A DNA stretch of 64,000 nucleotides, from the NCBI GenBank assembly GCA_032622095.1, contig CP136061.1, positions 36,213,797 through 36,277,796 on the forward strand, written 5' to 3'. A program made the translations under genes and the position numbers. The notes under the pieces are model-generated. The model was not told where the DNA came from and did not search any database. It saw nothing but the letters and a program-made list of their open reading frames with translations. The DNA comes from Siphonodentalium dalli. Lineage: Eukaryota; Mollusca; Scaphopoda; Gadilida; Siphonodentaliidae. This document shows, one piece after another, positions 38,601-53,600 of the stretch; the stretch's first letter is position 1, and every line of letters begins with the position of its first letter.

Positions 38601-41600
38601 GCAGTGATTATTGTTGGTAGAATCATTGCCTTATACATATGTTTATCACCGAATTATTCGTCGCGAATAATGGAGTAAATATCTAAATTTGTGCGTAGTT
38701 CCGACGTTGAGTTCTCTGAAATAGCAGCCAAATTCTGTCTACGAAACTTGGAAGGAGGTATAAGATAGCTTGAAAAATACCCGACGTATTGTTATGCCGG
38801 CTTCATATGCTCTGAAAAATACTTTCCATGGCCACAGCCATTTTCCAGCTGTTTTCAACTTTTCGCACATAGGTGAAAAAAATCGCTCTTTGTTTCTACC
38901 ATATGCGGAATAACGTAACACAAAACGCCCTCTTCTGTTCCACGCCTTTAAAATTGCTGTTTGTTTTTGTTCGGGACCCAAATATCGTGTTAAAAGTTGT
39001 ATTTCGTATGGCGTTTTATGAAAATGCGTCTTTCTTGGACATATAATGCCCGTATAAAAGTAATTAAAGTATTCATCGACCTATTTCGATAAGGCGAACA
39101 TTATTAGGTGTATTTTGGAACGCAAACCGCCATGTTGTTTAAGTTGTAACTTTTCTTTCGATTAAGATTATGCAGTTATAACCGAAAAGGTTGAAGAAAA
39201 ATTCTACGCGCGTAATAGTAAATTTGTCTTTAAACTTTTCAGTTATAACTCAAAACAAGAGTTATTTCTTATAATTTAATCCGCGAATTCGCAAGAGAAC
39301 CACCATAAATAGAAGATAGAAGAAAAGTGAGCCATAACACTCTTGAGATTATTTCCGAAGAAAAAGACACATACCATTGAAACAGTCACGATGTCGCTCA
39401 GACCTATAGTTATCTATTGATGAATGGCGTCATCTGTTCATCGTTTGTGATTGTCTAATGGCAAGTTTGCGTGTGCACTGCGTTCGGTGCACGTGTTCCT
39501 AATAGATTTCGGTTGTAATACTGAGTTGTTAGTTTCAATTAAAAGTATTTGCAAATGCCAGCACGAGTCTTCGTCTTCGTTTCAGCGCATCGCATGACTC
39601 GCTCTGCAACTACAAAATCATTAAAGGGACACCTCGGGACTCAACCATACCCCATATTAAAGCTCGTGGGCTCTTCCCCATACAACATTCAATTCAACTG
39701 GTCGCAGCTAACGTACGAGCAAACGTACAGTCGACGTTGAACAAAATCGACTTGGAAAAAAATGCACGACGTATTTGTAACCCAGTAACTGGTTACAATT
39801 GCGTCGTATTATTTTTCTGCACCAAAATCTGCCATATATCATTGACAGGGCAACCATACCCTTGGGGATAGGAGCTTCCATAAGTTTTAGAACATGTGCT
39901 CCGATTCCTTTATCACCTCTCATCCACACCATCAGTTCTACTCTCTGTATTTGTTTTTTGAGGGATACTAAACTGTTTAAATAATCATACGCTAAGTAAT
40001 TCTGATGCAGCATTGAAATTCCCATTTAAAGGCACGGGCGGCGTTCGTTGCAGAAATATTCATATTTGTTCAAATGGCCATCAACAGAAGGAATATTAAA
40101 ATATGTATAGTTTTGTTCATATGCCAAACATAATCAGCGCGTAAATAGTATATTGTCGTCAAGACGTACGATGATGTACGTAAACAAGAGCCTGCTCGTG
40201 TTACAGAAGTTGTGCTTCTGTTTACATAACACGGTTCAATGCTATTGGTTAATCACATTCAAATGATATAAACGCTTTTTATTATTTCCATATCAGGAAA
40301 ACAGTAACAAATAACGCTCTTTATGTTTACTATATCCGGTTCTAAATAAAAGCCAGGAAACGTAACGTTTTCTGCTTTTGTTTACATAACAAAGCAAACA
40401 AAATTGACAATAACATACTGTTTATGCCATATTTCTGATTGGTGTAAGAACCAAGTCTGTCTACATTTTACAATTCTTTCTGTTTATGGCGGTTTTTGAC
40501 GGAGTTGAATATTTTAACAGCATACCACCATCAAGACCGCCCGTATCTTTAAATCGTAATAATTTAAGTATCGAATAGTTAGGCACGCGGTATATATATA
40601 TAGGCGTGGTCACATTACTCGATGACGTCATTTCTTTACCGGAAAGTAATAAAGAAATTTAGGTTATTCAGAAATAGCCTGACTGTCTAAACTTGTTGTA
40701 GTATTCCGTGGATTGGAAGATTAAGATTAAATTATTGAAACGTATAGTCTGTGATTTAATTAACTGGTGGGTTATTTGCCTTAAAACATACCACAGTCTG
40801 GTCACGACTTTTCTTCAGAATGAAACGATAAAGAGCGTTCCTTCTTCTTCTATTCTTGATAATGGTAACAATAACGAGCGTTTGTCTCACTAGTGTTTTA
40901 AAGATTGAAAAAAGCTAGGAATTGATATGAATTTCATATGTTTTTCAGAGTATACAAATCTTGTAAATTGATATGTTGCGTATATTTTCGACCTATCATA
41001 TTCCTGCTTCCAAATTACGTATAGACATAATTTAAAGGTTCAACTGAGTCATGTCCGTTAAAAGCCACATGGCGGTTCGCGCTCCAACGGCCATTTGCAC
41101 GACATGGAACCGAAAAGAGCGTTACGTGTTATTGTATTTCTGATATGGTAGAAATAAAGAACGTGCGAAAACTTTAAGACAGTTGATAAATGGCTTTGGC
41201 CATGCATGTCAAGAAACTAGGCATCGCTATTCGTGTATATGCCAACCTATCTTATACCCCTTTCAGACTTGTGTTCATAGGCGCTGTCACATAAAATATA
41301 TGATAACAATATATATACAATAAAAGAACATCATACTAGGATAAAAGAAGAGAAAACACGCGGGTAGATAAAATTAGTCTAAGAGATGGCAAATCCTAAA
41401 AAAACACAGCTATAAATTAATGGTTAAAAGTCATTCGGAGAGAAACTCCAGACAAAAGTCACTAAAAGTTTCAGTTGAGTACATAGGGGCGATTTAAAAA
41501 AGATGTGTCTTTAAAAGTTTACGAAATTCCAAACGATCATCAGTTACCCTCAGATCGTCTGGGAGTTTGTTCCACAAAGTTTGAGTCGTGATGGAGAAGG

Positions 41601-44600
41601 CTCTGTCCCCTAAAATAAGATGGTTTGAGTTAGGAAGTGCTAGGAATCTCTTCCCGTCTGATCTTCGCTGCATCGTTCCTGAAGTCCATATTGTACAGAC
41701 ACATATAGTCATCTCTGACGAGTTATAGTGCGTTCTTTTTTATTTTCACAGGACCGACATCAAACATAGCCTATTCGACTACGTGCGAGGAGGGCTAACA
41801 GTTAGAATGGTCGTCGGTATTGACTTCTCGGTAAGTTGTTCAATTCTTTAATCTCAATAACCGAATACATATGGTATGTGAGATATACAAATTTAAATAC
41901 AAATACATGGCAAAAGCATATTTAACCGGTACTTAGTTATATATATTCTTCTGTAAATACTGGCTGAACAATGGGGGGGTTACTCTTTTTAATTCCAAAG
42001 TTGTATCTGCAGTCGAAGTTGAATGTCGTCACTTGAGCTCACCCTCAAAATATTCGAGCATTCTCAACCCACCGGTATTTACTTTCTGAAATATCCAATG
42101 TCTGTTATTCAGGTTTGTTAAAAATTGAGGTCAGTCCATGCATAATAAAAAAAAAAAAAATTCCTCATACTGACTTTGACTCGGCGTCGATTAGACTAAA
42201 GACCGTTCATGCCATGCGAATCTCTAAAAATTACATACAAATCGCATGCATGCACGTTCTCTTAACATGGGGTTCACCATGTACATGTGTCATTCGAGTT
42301 CCAGGTACATTCCACCACATCCTGTTCAAACGACAGATAATAGACAGGCTTTGTTCATTTCGGTATCCATGACAGAGTTAAGATTACGTTTATAACTGGC
42401 CGAAAATTTACCGATAGCAGTCAGTTTGACAGTCGCTCACAACTATACTCACATGTCTCGCCTGTTAACAATATATATATATATGTTTTATTCTCACTCC
42501 ATCAGTCAATGGTATAGAGAACATGTACATATAATTATGTAATAATATAGTAATTAACGACGAACCTCTCGCGCACATGTGATTAGTGTTATCAATTATT
42601 GGTATGGCGATGTAAAATACATGTAATTTACATACAGAAATTACATGCAATTGTGTATCCACCCTTAGGGCGCCAATATGTGTCGCTTGGAAGTTTCCAT
42701 GATCAAGTGAAATTAGCTAACTTCAGTCTTGAATATAAAACACAGTTGTATACGAACGAATAAAGAGCATTAAGTGTTCGTATTTTCTGATATGGTAATA
42801 ATGAAGAGCGTTTTCACCGTGTCTGTGTGGAATTATGACTTGTAAGTCTCGTCATGATTATATATTAAAGCCCTTATATTACTATATCACGCTTTTAAAA
42901 CTATTTTAAGGTCACGAAAGCGATAAATTGCTAGCTTTATTTCGAGTCTTGAAACATTAATCGGGTTTTCAACTTCAATGAACTAATTCTACCGCACGGA
43001 CGAGGTCATTGTCGCTTTCGAATTAATAAAACCGACCAAACGCTTCAATGTGAATAATATACCCATATAATAAAATACGGAATCTCTGGTGTAATCGACA
43101 TGTAGTTAATACGTAACTTTACGGTTATCCAACCGTGGATAAATGTACAAATGTACTTCTTTTTGTGTTTGGAGATTGGTATTATCAAATGTGTTTCTCC
43201 GTTTTTCTTTCAGTCTTCCAATGGCAACATTTCAGATGACTATACGCTACACGATGTGAGAAATATATCAGTAAGTACTAGCATCCGTACAATTGATACT
43301 GGGTTTGTAAGTCGTAAAGCCAGCCATAAATACACGCACCAAACCATATACACGTACGTGTTCTCCACCATTGCAATATCTATTAAATAACTACGTATAC
43401 CGACATGTTACATAGCAAAGAATCATATATTTATAGTTTTAATTACTTATATTCTCTTGTTTAAATCAGATGTATATGCTATAATATAAATAGTTGTGGC
43501 AGTCGGGGTACATAGAATGGGTATAGTGGGCATATGAGGCGTGTTGTGATAATACACATATGTGCATGCAATGTAACTCTATATACTATATAGATAGGCA
43601 GCATATTCTCGTGAAAATAAGCACATTTCAACGGGTTTATTTTATGAGCGAAATAAGCTCATATTGGCATTATCTAACCTCAATATACGCTCGTTTTACG
43701 CGTTTAAAAACAAAAGTCCAATATGGGACTATTTCCGTACGAAATAAGCCCATATCGGTACTATTAAATCATCCTTTTTCATTCGACACGACTTACACTC
43801 TTTATAATGTGTTTTCACGGCGGCCCACGACAGTCAACGGAAATAAGGATATAAGCTCACTACAGTCTTATTTTAGAATCAAGTGAGTCCATTATTAACC
43901 TATACGAATAATTAGGTCCAAATTAACTGCGCGAGGATATGTTGAGATAGGACACAAGTATTATGTTAAATAATAAGTTTGGGTCAGTCGAGTAAGCTAT
44001 TGTGCCAATATAACAGTAAATGGAGAAGAATTAGCATCTGAAGTGCTCCAAACTGTTGGTAAAATAGACACAATTAAGATACATCCTCTAAATTACGTCT
44101 ATTTGTATTTGTTTAATTTGGGCGCTCAATATCTTCCCCATTATTCACACACAATTGAAAATGAAATGAGATAATCATTTCTTAATTCCAGGCAAACCAG
44201 TATTTGTACGCTTTCAAGACCCTCGCCGACTTAATCCTACAATATGACATCGAGCAGAAGATATCGGTCTTCGGCTTTGGTGCTAAACTGCCGAATCAAA
44301 ATAAAACAAGTCACTGTTTTCCACTCGGAGGAAACGGTAGTTCCAACTTCGTTCGTGGGCTGAAGGTGAGTATTGTGCCATTTTAATATTATCCAAAAAT
44401 GTAGTTACAAGGATGATAAGATTAATACCTGTCGATAGTAAATACCCTACTCTTCCAACGTATGCCTAAAAACAACAAATATATAGTTCTGTTTATTGTG
44501 AATTGATTATCATATAACCAATTGTGTATTACTGATCAACTGCTGAAAATAGGCTAATTTTTAGGTATAGGGTACCTTCACAAATAGTCTTACCATGCAG

Positions 44601-47600
44601 AGCTGCCACAAATGCCGACAAGGCCAAGAATAATTTTCGTAAATAATATAGAGTTACCTTCCAGAAAAAGTTGGCTTCAACTTGTTCTACCGATGTAGGG
44701 GTATCTCGAAAACTAAGGCCCTTTTTGGTTTTGGCAGCTCCACGAAATGAGCTATTTATAAACATTGCAGCTGGAGATTGATATCACATGATTCAGTATG
44801 ACCTTTTACATGGTTGTGGCTACGTACATCAGTAACCAATATATCCAGAATGCCAAGTGCTAGATATAAAACGAGGTTCCATTAAATTTTGCATTCTAAA
44901 CACTGTTCTAATTGCCATTAATATTTACACTCTCCGTGATTTCATCAAAGGGTACTCCTTACCACTTGCATAGCATATGTGGAGTCCTTTTTTAGAAGTT
45001 GGAATAAGTTATTGACCTCCCAGAACACGTTTATTCTGTTGAAATGAACACTATCACACACCAGGCTAGACCCCCGACAACACGATGTGGTGTGTCTGGT
45101 TGTTGGCTTTCCTAGTTTTCAGTTAATTAATTGGAGGTAGCTCCACAAAGCAATTCACCCAATATACGAAATGTGACCTGACATGAACACAACAGGCTGG
45201 TATGGACCATTGATAGTATACATAAAAATGTTATCACAGATCGATTTATATGATTTAGGCATGTTAAGGGTTCAATGGGACACTGTATTGCGTTTGTACG
45301 TAATTTCAACAGGAAAGTGATGCTTGATAACGGTTATGATTGTTCTACCGGTCGCACTTGATTAATTATTATTTTGATGTTTATCGAATTCAACAGGGAC
45401 TGTACAACTGCCCTGCAGTTTATTCGACGAAATATATATATAATTTATTGAAACAAATCCAATTTTGATTTATGATTTCAATTTTATAAATAAATAAATG
45501 ATTAATAGATGATACTAAATTTCAATGTCTTTGGATCGCACTGGAGTCTTCAGATGCATAGTGGTGGATTATTATTCTAGGTCGTGGGTAAATCTATGTT
45601 CGGATAGATGAAAGTCCAAAGTTTCGGTGAAATGAGTCAGTGTTGGTGATTTAACTACATAGTTAGGTAGTTTGTTCCACTCGGTACACACTCGCTGTGA
45701 GAATGTGAATTTCCTTACGTTTTTAGTTTTCTGACTAACTTGCAGTTTGAAACCGTGACCCCGAGTTGCTCCTTAGGTATTATATGTGAAAAATTGTGTA
45801 GAATCCATGTTGTATAATCCCCTCAAAAGTGTATATGTTTCCACCCGGTCTGCTCACATCAGCCTGTATTTTATCGAAGGTAGATTTAGTATTAAGAGTC
45901 TCGTGCCATAGCTATGTTTCTTTAGACTGGGTACCATTCTCGTTGCCCCGAAAGGACATGGATGGTAAACGGAATAGATGCGAGCCAAAAATAGTCGATT
46001 CTTATTATATTACTAATTCCCGCGTTGTAATTGACGAACTGTACGACCACATGATGGCAAACGGGTGAATAATCCATTGGTAATGATAGGTTTTCTGGTG
46101 TCATATCATCAGTTTGACTTGTTATGTCCAATATACTATGGAATTCAGGTTCTGAATGCTGAATGACATTATGAGCAATGTAGTCCAATAACTGCTTGCA
46201 GTAAAATGTTATTAATATCTGGAGTTAATAACGTGCCATGTTAATTTTGGTTAGAACGTTATCGTGAACCCAAGGACTTGCGAAAATGAAGGAAGTTGAA
46301 TTAGTACGCTTAACTATGGAGTTGCCCGTGGTTCACTATAATAAAAAATGGCATATTTCAGATCATATTATACAGGCCGATCAATGTATAGCCCAATGCC
46401 TCTAACTGTTCTAATCCTATTCGATTATGAGTTATCAGGTCAGTCTGGCTTTGCTCAATCCCTTAACCCTTTACCCAACAAACCGGCCAAAAACGGCCAA
46501 ATAAAGCTGCAACAGCCTAAATTATCTTCGGTCTGTCTCAATAAAACCATACAAATATGGATATCATTGGAACCGGCTCATTGACCACATTGTGATCGTT
46601 ACAGTTATGCCCTGTGCCAATGCATTCTCTTATATATGCGAGTCGACCATATGTCGCCTCGCATATATAAGAGAATGCATTGGCCTAAAAAAAAATTTCT
46701 TACATTCTTTAACAATTTTATAATTTTTAATGTGTTAAGCCAATGCATTCTCTTATATATGCAAGGCGACCTATGGTCGACTCGCATACATAAGAGAATG
46801 CATTGGCACAGGGCCGTTATGTTGGGTAAAGGGTTAACAGTATTTATTCCATGGTTAATACAACAATAATAAATGCAATGATTTATTCTCATAACACATG
46901 ACAGATGCGTATGGAGATTAACATAACTTATAAACAAACACTGGTAACAAGAAAATATATACAATGTACAAATGTATGGCGGCATTGGAGATCATGTAGT
47001 CACGATTATAATATTATATGTACTCATTCGAAAGGTTGCATACGTAGCAATAACTAAATAGTTCAGATGGTATATGTCAACCAGGCTGATTTTCGTCGAA
47101 CCTCTTAAAATGGTATGTATAAATTTGCATGCCGTATTTGGCATGGGTTTTGTACATTGAGAAGTTCATCCATTGTTGTAATGTTTGGTCTATTCAGGTA
47201 TTCTTTTGATATATGACATTTTCTCTCGTGCTCAAGCGCTTCACATTCAAATAGGTAATGGTATTCGTCTCCTAGTCTGTTATCTCTACATAGCGGGCAT
47301 GTTCGTTCCCTTAGATCTGTACCATTCCAGCGACCGGTTTCCATTGGCAAATGGTGATTTGATGTTCTAAATTTACATAATATAGTTCTATTAAATTCAT
47401 TTGGAGTGTCTAGATAGCCTTCATATGAGATATCATGTTTGAATATCTGATATTTTTTTCTCCAGCTAGAATTTTGCAGATCTGCTTCCCAGTTCAATCG
47501 GAATTGGCTAATCATGCTACATTTCACGTACTCGATAAGTTGGTCTACGTTTGTCGCTATGTCGCTATCACATACATGAGCTTGGGAACATGACTCTAAG

Positions 47601-50600
47601 ATATGACGAATGGAACTCAGCCAACTGATATGACTTGAGTCGTTTGATAACGTGCGTGATAAATGATATAGTACTTTATAGTATCGCTTTTCATCCATGT
47701 TAACTAATCTACACCAATATTTAATCATTCGTGGTTTAATTAAAATTTCTAAAGGCATTCGGCCAGTTTCTGCATAAACCATGTAGTCAGTCGTCGAAGG
47801 TTTTACTCCCAATAAGTGCTTCATAAATTGTCGGTGAACATTCTCAATAATGGCACAATCTTCATGGCCCCACACCTCACACCCATAGAGGAGTACTGGC
47901 ACTACTTGTACATTAAATAATTCGAATTGGTGTTTATACTCAAGCAGTGTTTACGGGCTTTCGGTATAACAGAGTACATTGCTTTCATGCCTTTATAGAA
48001 GCCAAATTTGTCTTGACTTCTCCAAATTTTCCCGTCTTCGAGAGAATAATTCCGAGATAATTGAAGTTTTTAACCACATCGATACTTTTACCATAGAGTT
48101 TAAATTGTGCATTTTTTGGTAAACCATTTTTAGAGAACATTACAATTTTTGCTTTGTCTGCATTTACTTTGTTAATTTACAGATATCACAATATCTTTCA
48201 AATGATAAAAGCTGCTTTTTCAGTTTCTCGCTGTCTCTGCCATAACTACTGTGTCGTCTGCGTATAGAAGGACACATATTGAACATATATGTGCAGTTTC
48301 TCAACAATTTCATCTGAGATGGTAATAAGACCTTTCGTGCCTTGTTCGGCGAGAAAAGTGTCTAGGTCATTAAGGTAGATGGAGAAAAGAAGGGGTGGGA
48401 GGATCGGATTCGACATCCAAGTGTGTAGACTTAAAGGCACGTGTGGCCTTAATTGTCGAAAATATTCATAATTGTTCCAAACACCGTAAACAGAAAAACA
48501 TTAAAACGCATACAGTTCCGTTCATATATACCATGACCATCGCGTAAACAGCATGTTATCATAAAGAACTACTATATTTTACCTAATCAAGAGCCTGATT
48601 GTGTTACAGAAGACAGCACAATGCTACTGGCTAATCACACACACATGGCATAAACGCTCTTTATTAGTTCCATATTAGGTATTCACCAACAAAGAACGCT
48701 CTTTATGTGTACCATCATAATATAAACAAACACCAGAAAAGCAACTTTTTATGCTTTTGTTTACATAATAATGGTCAAACATTTGACAATAACATACTGT
48801 TTATGCGATATTTCTTATTTGTATACGGACAAAGTCTATCTACATTTTGATGCTCTTTCTGTTTGTGGCGGTTTTTGACGGGTGGAGATATTTTCACAGG
48901 ATACCCACCGCCAAGGCCAACCGTGTCTTTAAATTTAACATATAGTTACCTCTTAATTACGACAAGTTAGGCTATACCCGATGTATTTCACTGATGCATA
49001 TTCAACTTTTGGACTATATATAACTCGCCCAAGTACTAACCAATATGGACGGTTCATTATCGCGAAACTGAGTGAAAGAATCACTCCAGTGACACAGGAG
49101 AGAGTGACGAGAAACATTTGGACCAATAGAAATCATGCATGTACAGTGTCATGTGATCAAGTTATTTTAGTTTGTTAGTGCATGCAGTACAATACAGCAG
49201 TGATAAAAATGCATTTAATTGTGCTCAAAATGTGCTCAGATGAATATGGGTGAATTATCACTATATAACATAATGTTATCATGAAAGCGTCGGTTTTCCA
49301 GTTCGCAGTATCGCTTATGGCGCGTGGTTTAAATAGAGTTTATAAACATGAAATATGTACCCATGTTGTTATGTAGAACAATCCCTTTGTATTAGAAAGA
49401 AGCATACCAATACACATACCGACCTCTTATTTTGACAGGGCGTTGAGAATATGTATGCCAAAGAGACGCCAAAACTCAAGTTTGCGGGACCGACAAAGTT
49501 GTCGCCGTTAATACAGAGAGCGATCGACATAACTACAAACAACATATGTAAACAAGGCAACCAGGTGTATCACGTACTGCTTATAATAACGGTGAGTGTC
49601 ACGTAAACAAGGCAACCAGGTGTATCACGTACTGCTTATATTAACGGTGAGTGTCACGTAAACAAGGCAACCAGGTGTATCACGTACTGCTTTTATTAAC
49701 GGTGAGTGTCACGTAACCAAGGCAACCAGGTGTATCACGTGCTGCTTATATTAACGGTGAGTGTCACGTAACCAAGGCAACCAGGTGTATCACGTACTGC
49801 TTATATTAACGGTGAGTGTCGCGCAACCAAGGCAACCAGGTGTATCACGTGCTGCTTATAATAACGGTGAGTGTCACGTAAACAAGGCAACCAGGTGTAT
49901 CGCGTACTGCTTATATTAACCGTGAGTGTCACGTAAACAAGGTAACCAGGTGTATCACGTACTGCTTTTATTAACGGTGAGTGCCGCGTAAACAAGGTAA
50001 CCAGGTGTATCACGTACTGCTTATAATAACGGTGAGTGTCACGTAAACAAGGCAACCAGGTGTATCACGTACTGCTTATATTAACGGTGAGTGTCACGTA
50101 ACCAAGGCAACCAGGTGTATCACGTGCTGCTTATATTAACGGTGAGTGTCACGTAACCAAGGCAACCAGGTGTATCACGTACTGCTTATATTAACGGTGA
50201 GTGTCACGTAAACAAGGTAACCAGGTGTATCACGTGCTGCTTATATTAACGGTGAGTGCCGCGTAAACAAGGTAACCAGGTGTATCACGTGCTGCTTATA
50301 ATAACGGTGAGTGTCACGTAACCAAGGCAACCAGGTGTATCACGTACTGCTTATATTAACGGTGAGTGTCACGTAACCAAGGTAACCATGTGTATCACGT
50401 ACTGCTTATATTAACGGTGAGTGTCACGTAAACAAGGTAACCAGGTGTATCACGTGCTGCTTATATTAACGGTGAGTGCCGCGTAAACAAGGTAACCAGG
50501 TGTATCACGTGCTGCTTATAATAACGGTGAGTGTCACGTAAACAAGGTAACCAGGTGTATCACGTACTGATTATATTAACGGTGAGTGTCACGTAAACAA

Positions 50601-53600
50601 GGTAACCAGGTGTATCACGTGCTGCTTATATTAACCGTGAGTGTCACGTAAACAAGGTAACCAGGTGTATCACGTGCTGCTTATATTAACCGTGAGTGTC
50701 ACGTAAACAAGGCAACCAGGTGTATCACGTGCTGCTTATATTAACGGTGAGTGTCGCGTAAACAAGGCAACCATGTGTATCACGTGCTACTTATAATAAC
50801 GGTGAATGTCACGTAAACAATGCAACCAGGTGTATCACGTGCTACTTATATTAACGGTGAGTGTCACGTAAACAAGGCAACCAGGTGTATCACGTACTGC
50901 TTATATTAACGGTGAGTGCCGTCTGTGCCCCGCAATGCCTTTGCAATGTCAATCTAATATATATTTTGGGACTTCTGTTTGTCTGTCTGTTTGTCTGTTA
51001 GCTATGGCCGGGAAAACTGCCGGACGGATTTCTACGAAAATCGTGACCCCGACCTGACCTTGGCCTTCAAAATGGTCAATGCATGGTCAAATCGAGTAAA
51101 ACGGACGGATTTTGACGAAATTTGATACCTAGGGATGCTTTTGTCCGGGGAGTGTTTTGGATGGGTCAAATCGTGACCCCGACCTGACCTTGACCTTCAA
51201 AATGGTCAATTCAAGGTCAAATCGCGCTTTTCGACATCCCGGGTGCTTCGTGCCCAACTACTCAATTCATCCTGTAAGGTGTTATTTGTTATTTGAGCGA
51301 CGATATTCCAATAATATATGATACTAGCTGGTGGGCCGGACGGATTTCGACGTAAATATTGACCCCGACCTGACCTTGGCCTTCAAAATGGTCAATTCAT
51401 GGTCAAATCGAGTAAAACGGACGGATTTTGACGAAATTTGATACCTAGGGTTACTTTGGTCCGGGGAGTGTTTTGGATGGATCAAATCGTGACTCCGACC
51501 TGACCTTGACCTTCAAAATGGCCAATTCAAGGTCAAACAGAGGGGAAACCGCCCGGATGAAGTCGGGACCACCAGCTAGTATCATATATTATTGGAATAT
51601 CGTCGCTAAAATAACAAATAACACCTTACAGGATGAATTGAGTAGTTGGGCACGTAGCACCCGGGATGTTTTTAACAGCCTGGGGCTACTGCGAACCGCT
51701 CTCATCGACTGAAGTCCCACTTTAATATGAGCTCCACCCTTACGAGATGGTCATGAGCCCATACCCAGGAAGTCCACCCCGAGCACGATGACCATCAGTC
51801 AGTCGGTCGTGACCACTCGTACTCTTCAGACAGCGAACCCATCATGTGGAAGTCCCGCCCAGAGTAACCTCCCTACGAGACGTATCACACAGCATGGACC
51901 CAGAACAAAGTATAGACAATTCGCGCCCGGGATGGTCGAAAAGAGCGAGTGATCTTCTCCTTCACCTCCAACAAATACGAATGATATCGGATCGTTAAAT
52001 CACATAACATCACACCTATCTCTTTTGGTGTCAAAATATTACTCATTACTGTATTTACCAAAATATTTATGAAAAGTGCCTTGTGTCTTAATACCAAGAA
52101 ATTAAAATCAGACGATTTAAGTTTCGCCACTGCTGTTGCAATTAATGTAGTAACACAATACACAGCGCACCGCACAGTGTTATCGTTCGTTGCCGAAAAC
52201 GCAACCCTGGCTTCATTGTTACAGTGATGTGTGTAAACAATGGCATCTAGTAACTGAGGGATTATTGCTAATAAAATAACAACAAATTCCTTCTATTTTT
52301 TCATGTTCTACTTGATAATAATTGTACTTATATATCGTCTATCCCTACGAGGGCCCTAAGCGCTTCACATTATTACCCCAGCTGTTAGTAATGCCGAGTC
52401 TTCTGCATGCAGATATGCATTTTTATAGGCGCTTCACAAGGGCGGATTACAACATACCCAACAACCAGGTCCCTATTTCTCGTCTAGGTACGACGGAGCG
52501 AGCACAGTATGAGTGACCTTGCCCAAGGGTCACAACCTGGCGCGAGATTTGAAACAGCGTGTAGCTATATATAGCACACTCACCGCTTAATTAATCCGGT
52601 CAAGCCACTGTTGTTGAGAACATTGTCCATCGCCGGGGCGCCAGCTCATGCCGGTGCCTTGACACTATTACAAGTCCGACACTCTAACCACTGGGCTATC
52701 GCTTCCACCAGTACTTGGTCATACTGGTTAGCACACTCTATATTTTTCAAGCTGTACCGACCGAGAACACCTTTCGTATACTTAATCATTCCACTGTGCA
52801 TAGACACAACCGATCCCTGGTAAATAACTGACATACTTGCCCAGATACACGAATAATGTTACCCTCCCTCTACGTATATTGTATTCGAATCTAATACCAG
52901 CATCCGAAAGGAGCGAACATAGGCCCTAGCCTTATGTGGCCTATATGTTATCAGTCCCTTTAATAAGTGCAGTAATATATTGAGGGGTGCGAAGCCTTCA
53001 CAATACGAGCGACCTTTCTTATGGGTCACAAGTAGGCGCGAGATTTGAACAGCGAGTAACTCTATATTCACAGTGTGCTTAATTCGAACTATTGCTCCCG
53101 TAAGTATGTGTTCTATTGTTATCGACATTCCACTGTACTTAGCACAGCTGTTATTGTAACATGTGTGGTGTATAGATGAGTTCATACCTGTTTAAGAAGT
53201 GACACACACGTGATAAATGTGTTATTTAATTTCAGGACGGAATCACAAACGATTACGACCAAACCCTAGAGATATTGGTGGAATCCAGCGATCTTCCTCT
53301 GTCTGTCATTATTGTTGGCATCGGTCCTGCTGATTTCTCATTCATGGTTAGTACATAACAGAAATCATTTAAGAACTAAGACAAGATAATCAATTCACCA
53401 GACCTGACGTGCCAATTATGATCTACTCGAAAAATCTTGTTCTTCGATTGCATGTAAAAATACACACATGTTGGTATGACGACCGGGTATATTAAACATA
53501 TCTTTACACACACGTTATACTATGACGACCGGGTATATTAAACATAATTTTACACGGCCGTTGTTATGACGACTGGGTATATTAAACATACGTTTACACG

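Noticed and set aside
49801-50055. 84-codon repetitive frame on the - strand
   Set aside because: Antisense translation of the 55-bp array.
52530-52710. tRNA gene on the - strand
   Set aside because: Only A-box- and B-box-like words are present, too far apart, and no cloverleaf forms; more likely a SINE remnant.
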